Assembly: GCA_036351255.1 (NCBI GenBank)
Contig: JAZBOS010000077.1
Location: forward strand, 1-44,082
Reading direction: 5' to 3'
Length of the DNA stretch: 44,082 nucleotides
Source: Bacteroides sp.
GTDB taxonomy: Bacteria > Bacteroidota > Bacteroidia > Bacteroidales > UBA7960
In this document: positions 16,401 through 24,398 of the stretch, one piece after another
Layout: the number at the start of each line of letters is the position of its first letter
Numbering within the stretch: the first letter of the stretch is position 1
Translations under genes and position numbers: made by a program
The notes under the pieces: generated by a model
What the model saw: the letters and a program-made list of their open reading frames with translations, nothing else
Database searches by the model: none
Told to the model about the DNA's origin: nothing

Positions 16401-16731
16401 AGAAGACGGGCGTGCCCTTGATCAGCTTATGAGAGATATGGAACGAACCGAGTTGGATATTGTAAACCGGAACGTTACCAGGCAGACCGTCCAACGGCAG
16501 CAAAGGATTCTTACACGCTTGCTTGAACACGAGCGAGCCCAGCTTCAGCGCGAGCAGGAAGAGCGCCGTGAAGCTACCACTGCAAAAAATTATGAAATTA
16601 GTAACCCTGTTGACGTTTTTGAGTATAATAGGATAAGAAACCGTGAGTTAGAGATGCTGCGGAGCCTGCCTCCGGGACTGAAACCCTACTACCGGTCGCT
16701 TGTTGAAACCTATTTCCTTAACGTTGAATGA
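13405..16731 (+). CDS. DUF4175-type membrane protein with long coiled-coil C-terminus
   Basis: With the ATG at 13405 the protein has 1108 residues (a TTG at 13387 is less likely). Residues about 18-75 hold two membrane segments (LLIKGALLFGAGFLLIFLVF and a second near SILFYGFLAFNLFVLV), and a third lies near residues 155-175 (YLPYFLIPFVIFLGIVTV). An Ig-like extracytoplasmic region of beta-strands follows to about residue 500. The remaining ~600 residues are highly charged, Glu/Gln-rich coiled coil with low-complexity Q/M/E segments. This matches the DUF4175 family, whose function is not established. It is the first gene of a tight run with the GHKL-like protein, YbeY and MnmG (gaps of 7, 0 and 14 bases), so it is likely co-transcribed with them. 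Confidence 0.75.
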   Translation: MAANFEILLDKLDQFIRRYYLNLLIKGALLFGAGFLLIFLVFSLLEYFGYFGSLVRSILFYGFLAFNLFVLVRYVLRPLAGFMRIGKRISAPEAARIVGEHFRDEIRDKITNTLELRDYLEDNPEGKDLILAGINQKSGFALQVPFLNAIDFKGNTKYLPYFLIPFVIFLGIVTVKPAFLFEPASRIARYDVYFEKPAPFSFQVENELQGFQGEDLVIEALSPGSVLPADAMIRYGGGEYLMQGDGKGLFTHKVRNLQETFQFFIHSQGFEFGPFELRVLQKPAFSHFTVKVENPGYTGLGKEEFSNIGDLMVAEGARVHWEFYTRGSGSVSFFLEGEEQHVEEMKAGVFQVNHRAGKSFNYEVFAWNDDIGKGDSLQYFVQVKPDAWPQIQIEEQQDSVLLSHLFFRGLIQDDFGFTDLEFRYRLVEDPDLGAEDEKEFIAEKLVFDPELLNQTFYHHFDLQSIYINPGESVEYYFIVFDNDGVNGSKSSRSRLFSFYVPSEEELLAQSRKSNEQFKDDLDSGISEVRDSRRKIDQIRKQMLENERLNWDQREALEQLLEKQHSIQENFEELKEIKERNELRDEQFMETSERIKEKQEELDRLYEEVVSDELKELMEKIRQELDSLNREQVYQMLEEMEFEMSQLENQMDRALEFFKQLELERLLQQSLDKLEAIKEEQDEQIENTGAADLEDEQIIENQENINEDLENLSEMLEEFREKNQDLQRPQPIDNTSELEKSIMEDLQKALEQMQQGQRPQSSGNQQSGRKKMDDLSMRLESMQQSMFEDQLAEDARALRVILENLLKSSFSQENLLLEVRNINVNDPQYVELIQDQKKIQEDLQMIEDSLVALSKRQMQIGAYVNREIGEINMNLARGLDELVNRRRYQGASRQQFVMTHINNLALLLNESLQNMQMQMSMNSSGNPENSGGGQCDFPGLRQMQEQLNRMLEQLQQGHQPMPGESGKPMSVSEQLARLAAEQEAIRNQLKELADEMKAGGEDGRALDQLMRDMERTELDIVNRNVTRQTVQRQQRILTRLLEHERAQLQREQEERREATTAKNYEISNPVDVFEYNRIRNRELEMLRSLPPGLKPYYRSLVETYFLNVE

Positions 16732-16738
16732 CAATAGC

Positions 16739-17233
16739 ATGGTAGAACTTGAAAAACACCTCAGGCTGAAAGCCCGTAAAGAAGAGATCCATAAACTGGA
16801 AGCCTTTGTGGAAAAGGTGTGCGACCAGTACAACATTTATCACTCTTATTTCGGGAACATTCTCTTTTCTGTTTCAGAAGCTTTTGAATTCGCGGTAAGT
16901 GAAAAAGGAGATAGACTTAAGTATATAGATGTGTATTTTGAATCACGTCCGTATGGCTTGGTATTTAAGGTTTCCCTTTCCGACCGTTTCCTCGAAATCG
17001 CTGCGCTATTTCAGGATGATATGGAAAAAGCCCTGGAAGCGGAAGAAATTTCTGATTCGGAAAGAAGCATGGTAATGATCCGGATGCTTAGCGATGAGGT
17101 GAATTTCGATGCCAAGGCTGAATTGATGGAAATGGTATTTTATATCACCAGCATCAATCAGCATTTGACACGTGAAAGAATTCGCTTGTTGGATGAATAC
17201 TTCGAAAAAATCAACGTTAAAAAACCTGCCTGA
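16739..17233 (+). CDS. Degenerate RsbW-like (GHKL) ATP-binding-fold protein
   Basis: The ATG at 16739, 7 bases after the DUF4175 stop, gives 164 residues (MVELEKHLRLKARKEEI). The first ~100 residues follow the RsbW/anti-sigma GHKL layout: helix KLEAFVEKVCDQYNI, then ILFSVSEAFEFAVSEKG, where the N box ExxxNA is expected, then strand IDVYFESRPYGLVFKVSLSD. The key Asn of the N box is replaced (EAFEFA) and no clear GxG lid is seen, so ATP binding is doubtful. The C-terminal half is helical and ends IRLLDEYFEKINVK. Fold assignment is an inference from pattern; the function is unknown. It lies in a conserved-looking row with ybeY and mnmG. Confidence 0.55.
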   Translation: MVELEKHLRLKARKEEIHKLEAFVEKVCDQYNIYHSYFGNILFSVSEAFEFAVSEKGDRLKYIDVYFESRPYGLVFKVSLSDRFLEIAALFQDDMEKALEAEEISDSERSMVMIRMLSDEVNFDAKAELMEMVFYITSINQHLTRERIRLLDEYFEKINVKKPA

Positions 17234-17665
17234 TTGAGCGGAAAAGGTCATATTGAATTTTTTTTTGAGGAGGTTAACATTCCCGGGTTTTCCAAAAAGA
17301 AGGTCCGGGAATGGATTATTAAGACCATTGCAGAAGAAGGGGGAACCCCCGGCGCTATTACTTATGTCTTTTGCAAAGATGATTATTTGCTTAAACTTAA
17401 CCTTGAATTTCTGGATCACGATACCCTGACGGATATCATTACTTTTGATTATGGGGAAGACACCGGCAACATATCCGGTGATATTTTTATCAGTGTTGAG
17501 CGGGTACGTGAAAATGCTGCAGGATTGAACCTTTCCTTTTCTGAGGAGTTAAACAGAGTAATCATTCATGGTGTCTTGCATTTGCTGGGGTATAAGGATA
17601 AAAGCCCGGACGATGAGATGCTTATGCGCCAGAAAGAGAATTATTACTTAACTTTGCAAGCTTAA
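17234..17665 (+). CDS. ybeY: Endoribonuclease YbeY (rRNA maturation factor)
   Basis: The 143-residue protein begins with a TTG codon directly after the previous stop (17231-17233). No in-frame ATG exists before the conserved region, so TTG is the best start. FLDHDTLTDIITFDYG and SGDIFIS are YbeY signatures. The zinc motif reads H112-GVLH116-LLGYKD122: the third ligand of the usual HxxxHxxxxxH is Asp instead of His. YbeY is a metal-dependent RNase acting in 16S rRNA 3' processing and ribosome quality control. It is translationally linked to the upstream gene and followed 14 bases later by mnmG. Confidence 0.9.
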   Translation: MSGKGHIEFFFEEVNIPGFSKKKVREWIIKTIAEEGGTPGAITYVFCKDDYLLKLNLEFLDHDTLTDIITFDYGEDTGNISGDIFISVERVRENAAGLNLSFSEELNRVIIHGVLHLLGYKDKSPDDEMLMRQKENYYLTLQA

Positions 17666-17679
17666 TTTTTTTGTTATAA

Positions 17680-19557
17680 ATGTTTGAACACTACGATATT
17701 ATTGTGGTGGGAGCAGGACATGCCGGCAGCGAAGCTGCAGCAGCGGGTGCCCGTTTAGGATCCAGGGTTCTTCTTGTTACCATGAACCTTGGCGGAATTG
17801 CACAGATGTCATGTAATCCTGCCATGGGTGGCATTGCCAAAGGGCAAATTGTTCGTGAGATCGATGCCCTTGGGGGTTATTCCGGCATTGTCACCGACCA
17901 TACCATGGTTCAGTTTCGGATGCTGAATCGTAGTAAAGGGCCTGCCATGTGGAGTCCGCGCGCCCAGAGCGACCGAATTCTTTTTTCTCAGAAATGGCGG
18001 GAGATGCTGGAACAGATACCTAATTTGCATTTCTGGCAAGATACCGTTACCGAGGTCATTGTTGAAAACGGCAAAGCGATAGGGGTTAAAACTGGTTTTG
18101 GAGGTGAGATATTTTCCAAAACGGTGATCATTACCAGTGGGACTTTCCTGAACGGGAAGATTCACATTGGGCAAAAAAACTTCAGTGGGGGCAGGCTTGG
18201 AGATGCCAATGCCACGGGTTTAACCGAAAACTTAAAGCGCTTTGGTATAGAGAGTGAAAGGCTGAAAACAGGAACGCCGGTGAGGGTGGACGGGCGTAGT
18301 ATTGATTTCAGCAAGATGACCGAACAAAAAGGCGATGAAAATCCTGGTCGTTTTTCTTTCCTTGAAACACCTCGCCTAAAAAAACAACTGAGCTGTTACT
18401 TAACCTATACGAGCGATGAAGTGCATGATGTGCTTCGCACGGGATTTGATTTTTCGCCGATGTTCGCTGGAAGGATTCAGGGAACTGGTCCCCGCTACTG
18501 CCCCTCTATAGAAGATAAAATCGACCGTTTCTCGGACAAGGAAAGGCACCAGCTTTTCATTGAGCCCGAAGGCTGGACAAGTAACGAATATTATGTGAAT
18601 GGATTTTCTTCGAGTTTGCCGGAAGAGGTGCAATATAAGGCCTTAAAGAAAATTGCCGGATTTGAACATGCCCGTATCCTGAAGCCAGGTTATGCCATAG
18701 AATATGACTACTTCCCACCAACCCAACTACAATTTTCATTGGAGTCGCGTTTTGTTGAGAACTTGTTTTTCGCCGGGCAGGTGAATGGAACTACGGGCTA
18801 TGAAGAAGCGGGAGGGCAGGGGTTGATTGCCGGAATTAATGCCCGTCATAAAATCAAGGGGAAAGCTCCTTTTGTTCTGAAGCGTTCTGAAGCTTATATA
18901 GGGGTATTGATTGACGACCTTGTTACGAAGGGCACGAATGAACCTTACCGGATGTTTACCAGCAGGGCCGAATTCCGTATCCTGCTTAGGCAGGATAATG
19001 CAGATCAGCGTTTGACCCGCAAAGGAATTGAATTGGGATTAGCTGAACCAGAACGTTTGGAGCGCCTTGAGAAGAAAGAGCAGATTATTGGCGATATTAC
19101 TGCATTTATGGAAAAGGAAAACTCTTCGCCTGATGTTGTGAATGCTTATCTTGAACGCGTTTCTTCAGCTCCGATCAGAATTCCTCAACGTATGGCTAAT
19201 CTTTTGCTCAGGCCGCAAGTTTCGTTGAAAGGAATGATGGATCAAGACAAAAAGTTTGGGGAATTTATCCATCGGTTCTCAGGAGAGGCTGTTTTTGAAG
19301 AAGCCCTTGAATCGGTTGAGATTCAAATTAAGTATGCCGGTTATCTTGAAAAGGAAAAAGAAATTGCCGAGAAAATTACGCGCCTTGAAGATATCCGGCT
19401 TGGTGACGATATCAACTATATGGAGTTTAAAGCCCTTAGCATGGAAGCCAGACAAAAGCTTGAAAAGATCAAACCACAAAATATTGGTCAGGCCAGTCGG
19501 ATCAGCGGAATTTCTCCTGCCGATGTTTCTGTCCTTTTGGTTCATCTTGGGCGGTGA
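17680..19557 (+). CDS. mnmG: tRNA uridine-5-carboxymethylaminomethyl modification enzyme MnmG (GidA)
   Basis: The 625 residues match the family length. GAGHAGSEAA at the N-terminus is the FAD-binding Rossmann motif, CNPAMGGIAKGQIVREIDALGG is the MnmG signature, and VNGTTGYEEAGGQGLIAGINA and TKGTNEPYRMFTSRAEFRILLRQDNAD are further conserved blocks. With MnmE it installs the cmnm5 modification at U34 of several tRNAs, using FAD and methylene-THF. The gene is the last of the DUF4175-GHKL-ybeY-mnmG row. Its stop codon (19555-19557) is followed one base later by the first parS site. In many bacteria gidA lies near the replication origin. Confidence 0.97.
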   Translation: MFEHYDIIVVGAGHAGSEAAAAGARLGSRVLLVTMNLGGIAQMSCNPAMGGIAKGQIVREIDALGGYSGIVTDHTMVQFRMLNRSKGPAMWSPRAQSDRILFSQKWREMLEQIPNLHFWQDTVTEVIVENGKAIGVKTGFGGEIFSKTVIITSGTFLNGKIHIGQKNFSGGRLGDANATGLTENLKRFGIESERLKTGTPVRVDGRSIDFSKMTEQKGDENPGRFSFLETPRLKKQLSCYLTYTSDEVHDVLRTGFDFSPMFAGRIQGTGPRYCPSIEDKIDRFSDKERHQLFIEPEGWTSNEYYVNGFSSSLPEEVQYKALKKIAGFEHARILKPGYAIEYDYFPPTQLQFSLESRFVENLFFAGQVNGTTGYEEAGGQGLIAGINARHKIKGKAPFVLKRSEAYIGVLIDDLVTKGTNEPYRMFTSRAEFRILLRQDNADQRLTRKGIELGLAEPERLERLEKKEQIIGDITAFMEKENSSPDVVNAYLERVSSAPIRIPQRMANLLLRPQVSLKGMMDQDKKFGEFIHRFSGEAVFEEALESVEIQIKYAGYLEKEKEIAEKITRLEDIRLGDDINYMEFKALSMEARQKLEKIKPQNIGQASRISGISPADVSVLLVHLGR

Positions 19558-19558
19558 T

Positions 19559-19574
19559 TGTTTCACGTGAAACA
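19559..19574. promoter_or_regulatory. parS centromere site 1
   Basis: TGTTTCACGTGAAACA is a perfect 16-bp palindrome and an exact match to the ParB-binding consensus TGTTNCACGTGAAACA. It starts one base after the mnmG stop codon. Confidence 0.93.
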
Positions 19575-19604
19575 ATCTGTTTGAAATATTTTTTAATTAT
19601 TAAA

Positions 19605-19620
19605 TGTTCCACGTGAAACA
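19605..19620. promoter_or_regulatory. parS centromere site 2
   Basis: TGTTCCACGTGAAACA is identical to the canonical parS sequence known from Bacillus subtilis. It is separated from site 1 by a 30-base AT-rich spacer. Its last base is the A of the ATG of the next gene, so ParB loading could also affect that gene's expression. Confidence 0.95.
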
Positions 19621-20519
19621 TGGATGAAACGGAATTCTTGCATCATTGTCCTTTATGTGGGGCAGGGGAGGGGTTGGTGCCCTTCCTGACTTGCCCCGAT
19701 CATTTGCTGGGTTCTGGTCAGTATTCCATGGTTCAATGTGGAAGCTGCGGACTGGTGTTTACCAATCCCCGGCCCAGGGAAGAGGAACTCCCGGCCTTTT
19801 ATCAAAGCGAACAATACGTTTCACATACTGAACATCAAAATAGCCTTAGAGAACGCATCTATTTCCGGGTGCAATCCTATATGCTTAAGCGTAAGTTTCT
19901 TTTAATCAGCAAATTAAAAGGGAGAGGGCGGCTTCTGCTTGACGTTGGTTGCGGTGCTGGTGCCTTTGGTAATTATATGCAAGACCATGGTTATCAGGCT
20001 ATTGGAATCGAACCCCAGCCCGCTGCACGAGAAAAAACCAGGGAAAAGGGTATCCAAGTGTTTGATAGTCAGGAGGAAATGCTTAAAGATGCTAAGGATT
20101 CCTTCGACTTTATTACCCTTTGGCATGTAATGGAGCATCAATCGAGGTTTATGGAAAGCTTCGAACAGTATCATCAATTGCTGAAAGACAATGGCTGGCT
20201 GATTATTGCTGTTCCCCAATACCAGAGCTACGATGCAGGGCATTATAACTCATGGTGGGCGGCTTATGACCTACCAAGGCATCTTAACCATTTCAGCCCT
20301 AAGACCCTGGAACAAGCCGCCAGCCAGAAGGGTTTCCGGCTGGTTAAGAAAAAAGGGATGCCATTCGACGCCTTTTATGTTTCTATCCTCAGCGAATACT
20401 ATAAAGGCAATGCGCTTGCCTTTATCCGGGGTGCCCTTGTTGGCCTTTGGTCCAACCTCCTGGCCCTGATTCATGTCAAACCCTGGTCAAGCCAAATCTT
20501 CATTTTCCAAAAACGATAA
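19620..20519 (+). CDS. Class I SAM-dependent methyltransferase with N-terminal zinc-binding motif
   Basis: The 299-residue protein starts MDETEFLHHCPLCG; CPLCG (C10, C13) and CGSCG near residue 40 form a likely zinc ribbon. LLDVGCGAGAFGNYM near residues 106-120 is SAM motif I, and DFITLWHVMEHQ is the motif III/IV region. NHFSPKTLEQAASQKGF fits the C-terminal part of Methyltransf_23-type proteins. Relatives methylate sugars or other small molecules or sit in polysaccharide clusters; the substrate here is unknown. The ATG at 19620 overlaps parS site 2 by one base, an unusually tight placement. Confidence 0.8.
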   Translation: MDETEFLHHCPLCGAGEGLVPFLTCPDHLLGSGQYSMVQCGSCGLVFTNPRPREEELPAFYQSEQYVSHTEHQNSLRERIYFRVQSYMLKRKFLLISKLKGRGRLLLDVGCGAGAFGNYMQDHGYQAIGIEPQPAAREKTREKGIQVFDSQEEMLKDAKDSFDFITLWHVMEHQSRFMESFEQYHQLLKDNGWLIIAVPQYQSYDAGHYNSWWAAYDLPRHLNHFSPKTLEQAASQKGFRLVKKKGMPFDAFYVSILSEYYKGNALAFIRGALVGLWSNLLALIHVKPWSSQIFIFQKR

Positions 20520-20628
20520 ATAATTTTCCAGTCCTGCAATTGTGGAACATTGTTTGTGGGATAAACCTGCCGTCAATGGATGCATTACCTGTTGCAATGC
20601 GTAAAAATTGTAAATTAGCAGGAACTAA

Positions 20629-20647
20629 CCGCAGGCCCTGACTGCGG
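20629..20647 (+). promoter_or_regulatory. Hairpin just upstream of the histidine kinase gene
   Basis: CCGCAG and CTGCGG form a perfect 6-bp stem around GCCCTGA, ending 13 bases before the ATG at 20661. There is no T tract, so it is more likely a leader structure affecting translation than a terminator. Confidence 0.35.
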
Positions 20648-20660
20648 AAAACCCGTTTTC

Positions 20661-23600
20661 ATGGAAAAATCCACCAACAGCATTGCCTTCAGGTTGCTGA
20701 TATTTGCACTACTGGCTTTTTTGCTTTCAGAGGCAGCCTTTCATTACCGTGAAAAAAAGATTGATGCCCCGGAGGTAGCCCGTGAATTCCAGGAAGCCTT
20801 TCTGAAGAAAGAATCGACGATGGGTTCATCCCTCGACTGGTTGGCTTATATGCTTGGGAAACAAGAATGGAGCGACTTTTCGGAAAATACCCTGGTAACC
20901 CTGCTTGAGCCCCGCTACGAGCGCGAAGGTCTTGCCTACTTCATTTACAAGCCCGACTCATTGCTGTTCTGGTCGCACAATGGCGTGCCCATTGACGGTG
21001 CCTGGCGCGATCTTGGATCCAAAGGTCTGCTTCAGTTACAGAATGGCTGGTATTATTATCATACGCAAGCCCTGGATGACATTCAACTTGCAGTATTTGC
21101 CAAGATCAAATCCAATTACAAGTATGAAAACCGTTTCCTGGTCAATGATTTCCAGCCAGATCTTCCGGTTGCCGAAAACATATTCTTTGTTTCCGACAAA
21201 CAGGAGGATGGTTTTCCCGTAGTGGATCAGGAGGGTGATTTTGTGCTTTCTTTGGTGCTCAGGCGCGAAAGCGGCCTGTATCAAACCCGGAATTGGCTTT
21301 GGGTGGCCTCTATTTTACTTGCAATGGCCGCCATATTACTTGTGGTTTATTTGCTTTACCGCTATTACAGCCGTGAATTCCGCCAGGGAAACCGCAGAAT
21401 GGCCGTTATTGCTTTCCCTTCCTGGATGATTTTATTCAGGATGCTGCTTTTCATTACCGGCCTTCCCGGCGTTTTTAACCAGGGTGAATTGTTCTCACCG
21501 GCTCTCTACGCCACTTCTGTACTGATGCCCTCTTTGGGCGATTTGTTGTTGCACCTGCTGTTTTTCAACATCATTGCCTATTTTCTTTTTTCACATCTCC
21601 GGGAATTCAAAAAGACCATTTCGTCAACGAGTCTGGCATATGCCGCGGGTTTTTTTGTGGTGGCAGGCATAATGGTGCTCTGTTTTCTTGCTATTCAAAT
21701 CATTAAAGGACTGGTCATTGACTCGAGGCTTAATCTGGATGTTAACTTTATGTTCAGCCTTGACATCTATAGCCTCATTGGTTTTCTTATCATTTGCGTT
21801 ATTTTCTTTTCATTCTTTTTCCTTGGGATGGTGCTTTATCGCCTGTTGTCGCACCTGTTGAAGGAAAAAAAAGATTTCAGGCTGGTTCTTTTGGTTACCG
21901 TTTCCTTGTTCATGGCCATTGACCTTTGGCTGGGCGGTTTCAATCTCCTGATTTGGCTGCTCTTTGGTTCCGGAATTCTTGTATTTGAACTGGAACGCAG
22001 CCACCCCCTTTCCCGGATTGGGTTGACCCCGCTGGTCATTGCCCTCTTCCTTTTCAGTATCATTTCTACCTTTGCCCTTTATCGTTTCAATACCATTAAA
22101 GATCAGGAAAAGCGAAAGACCTTTGCCCTAAAACTTGCCTCTGAACAAGACCCTGTAGCCGAATACCTTTTCCTGGAAATTGAAGAAGCTCTTTATAACG
22201 ACAACCAGCTCAAAAACCTGGTAATCAAAGATCCATACAATATCCCGGGGATTTACCAATACCTTCAGCACCACTACTTCTATGATTTCTGGGGGAAATA
22301 TAATTTGCAGGTAACGGTTTGCGAGCCTGATGAGGTCATCCTCATTTTGCCAGGCAATTTCGATATGGTCTGTTCCCTGTATTTTGAGGATTACATTCGT
22401 TCGTTTGGGAAACCTACGATTAGCAGCAACTTTATTTACCTCGACAACAACACCGGCCGCAACAGCTACATTGCCATGATTCCGGTTCGTGGTTCAGAGA
22501 CCGGAGCTTCACAAATCCTCTATCATATTTATCTTGAATTCGATGCAAAGTTTGTGGCGCGCGATATGGGCTTCCCCGAATTGCTGATCGATGATAAGGT
22601 CGATATTAACCGCGAGCTGGCCAATTATTCTTATGCCAATTATAGAGACGGGAGGTTCATCAACAAGTTCGGCCCTTATATTTACTCCAGCGACCTCTCG
22701 GTCTACGGCGAGTTTACCGGGCAATTCACTTTTTTCAATTTTGATGATTATCAACACCTGGTGTATAACAAGGAGGATGGCACCCAGGTCATCATCAGCC
22801 GGCCACGCCAGAGTTTCCTTGAGGGCATTGCACCCTTTTCCTATCTCTTCCTGATCTTTTTTGTCCTGATCCTGATATTTTCGCTCCTGGCCAGCCGCCG
22901 TGAATTGCTTGACTGGTTCCAGCTGAACTTCAAACGAAGGGTACAGGTGTTTATGATAGGTCTGGTCATCCTGTCGGTCATTACCATTGGCGGGGCCTCC
23001 ACCTGGTTTATGGTAAAGATTTACCAGGATAAAAACCTTTCCATCATCAACGAGAAATCACACAGTGTGCTGGTAGAAATGGAGCACGATCTGTCTGCCG
23101 TGGAGGAACTGAATGAATTGTACGAATATTACCTCTCTGATATGCTGCTGAGGCTATATAACGTATTTTTTACCGACATTAACGTTTACAGTCCCGATGG
23201 TGCCCTTCTGGCTTCCAGCCGCCCCAGGGTGTTCGATGAGGGCCTTGTGGGTTCGCAGATGAATCCCATTGCCTTTGCACACTTGCAAACCCAGCAGAAG
23301 AGTCAATTTGTGCAGACCGAAAAAATCGGCAAGCTTGAATACCTTTCCGCTTATGTTCCCCTGCGCAATAACCAGCACAAGTTGCTGGCCTATATTAACC
23401 TGCCCTATTTTGCCAAGCAAAATGAACTTCGCAATGAGATCTCATACTTTATGCTGGCCTTTGTGAATATTAACCTGTTGCTGCTGTTGTTTGCCGTATT
23501 CCTTGCCTTGTTTATCTCCAATCATGTCACCCAGCCCCTTCAACTAATCCGCGACAGCATTTCGAAACTGCAACTGGGCAAGACCGATCATAAGATCCAC

Positions 23601-24380
23601 TGGACCCGCAACGATGAGATAGGGCAGATGGTCAAGGAATACAACCGGATGATTGATGAACTGGCCGTCAGCGCCGAGCTGCTGGCCCGCAGTGAGCGCG
23701 AATCGGCCTGGCGCGAAATGGCCAAACAGGTGGCCCACGAGATCAAAAATCCGCTGACACCCATGCGCCTCAGTGTTCAGCATCTTGAAAAGGCCTGGAA
23801 AGAAAAGGTCCCCGACTGGGATCAGCGCCTGCAACGCTTTACCAAAACCATGGTTGAACAAATTGATAGCTTGTCGATCATTGCTGGCGAGTTCTCAGAT
23901 TTTGCCAAGCTCCCTTCCGGTAAAAATGTGCCCATCAACCTGCACGACTTTGTACCCGAGGTGCTCGACTTTTACAATGATCTTGAAAAGGTAGATATTG
24001 ATCTCCAACTACCCTCAAGTGGGGAGCCCCTTGTGGTTTTGGCGGATCGCAACCAGCTCCTTCGGGTGTTCAACAACTTGGTTCGCAATGCCATACAAGC
24101 CTATCCCAAAGGTGAAATGGCACGGATACAGATCATTTGCTCGGCACAAAAAGATTTCGTAAAATGTGAGGTCAGGGACTTTGGAAGCGGCATTCCCGAT
24201 GAACTGAAACCCAGCATCTTCAGCCCCTATTTTACCACCAAGACCGGTGGCATGGGTCTGGGTCTTTCCATGGTGAAAAACATCATCGAAAACAACCAGG
24301 GGGAAGTCTCCTTTTATTCGGAAGAAGGAAACGGGACCACCTTTTTCTTCACGCTTCCCGTTTACAGATCCGGGCAATAA
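20661..24380 (+). CDS. Giant multi-pass NtrY-like sensor histidine kinase
   Basis: The protein has 1239 residues. An N-terminal membrane segment (about 9-27) is followed by an extracytoplasmic domain of ~175 residues and a membrane block of about eight segments (about 210-490). A second extracytoplasmic domain (~500-725) comes next, then membrane segments near 725-785, a third sensor stretch (~790-930), another membrane segment (~940-965), a HAMP-like linker (SNHVTQPLQLIRDSISKL), HisKA with His1026 in VAHEIKNPLTPMRLSVQHL, and a HATPase with NNLVRNAIQAYP, DFGSGIP and GMGLGLSMV. HEIKNPLTPMRLS is typical of NtrY-type kinases. No response regulator is adjacent. The small repeat protein starts 18 bases downstream and may be co-expressed. 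The stimulus is unknown. Confidence 0.88.
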   Translation: MEKSTNSIAFRLLIFALLAFLLSEAAFHYREKKIDAPEVAREFQEAFLKKESTMGSSLDWLAYMLGKQEWSDFSENTLVTLLEPRYEREGLAYFIYKPDSLLFWSHNGVPIDGAWRDLGSKGLLQLQNGWYYYHTQALDDIQLAVFAKIKSNYKYENRFLVNDFQPDLPVAENIFFVSDKQEDGFPVVDQEGDFVLSLVLRRESGLYQTRNWLWVASILLAMAAILLVVYLLYRYYSREFRQGNRRMAVIAFPSWMILFRMLLFITGLPGVFNQGELFSPALYATSVLMPSLGDLLLHLLFFNIIAYFLFSHLREFKKTISSTSLAYAAGFFVVAGIMVLCFLAIQIIKGLVIDSRLNLDVNFMFSLDIYSLIGFLIICVIFFSFFFLGMVLYRLLSHLLKEKKDFRLVLLVTVSLFMAIDLWLGGFNLLIWLLFGSGILVFELERSHPLSRIGLTPLVIALFLFSIISTFALYRFNTIKDQEKRKTFALKLASEQDPVAEYLFLEIEEALYNDNQLKNLVIKDPYNIPGIYQYLQHHYFYDFWGKYNLQVTVCEPDEVILILPGNFDMVCSLYFEDYIRSFGKPTISSNFIYLDNNTGRNSYIAMIPVRGSETGASQILYHIYLEFDAKFVARDMGFPELLIDDKVDINRELANYSYANYRDGRFINKFGPYIYSSDLSVYGEFTGQFTFFNFDDYQHLVYNKEDGTQVIISRPRQSFLEGIAPFSYLFLIFFVLILIFSLLASRRELLDWFQLNFKRRVQVFMIGLVILSVITIGGASTWFMVKIYQDKNLSIINEKSHSVLVEMEHDLSAVEELNELYEYYLSDMLLRLYNVFFTDINVYSPDGALLASSRPRVFDEGLVGSQMNPIAFAHLQTQQKSQFVQTEKIGKLEYLSAYVPLRNNQHKLLAYINLPYFAKQNELRNEISYFMLAFVNINLLLLLFAVFLALFISNHVTQPLQLIRDSISKLQLGKTDHKIHWTRNDEIGQMVKEYNRMIDELAVSAELLARSERESAWREMAKQVAHEIKNPLTPMRLSVQHLEKAWKEKVPDWDQRLQRFTKTMVEQIDSLSIIAGEFSDFAKLPSGKNVPINLHDFVPEVLDFYNDLEKVDIDLQLPSSGEPLVVLADRNQLLRVFNNLVRNAIQAYPKGEMARIQIICSAQKDFVKCEVRDFGSGIPDELKPSIFSPYFTTKTGGMGLGLSMVKNIIENNQGEVSFYSEEGNGTTFFFTLPVYRSGQ

Positions 24381-24398
24381 ATCACGGGAGGATTTGTG

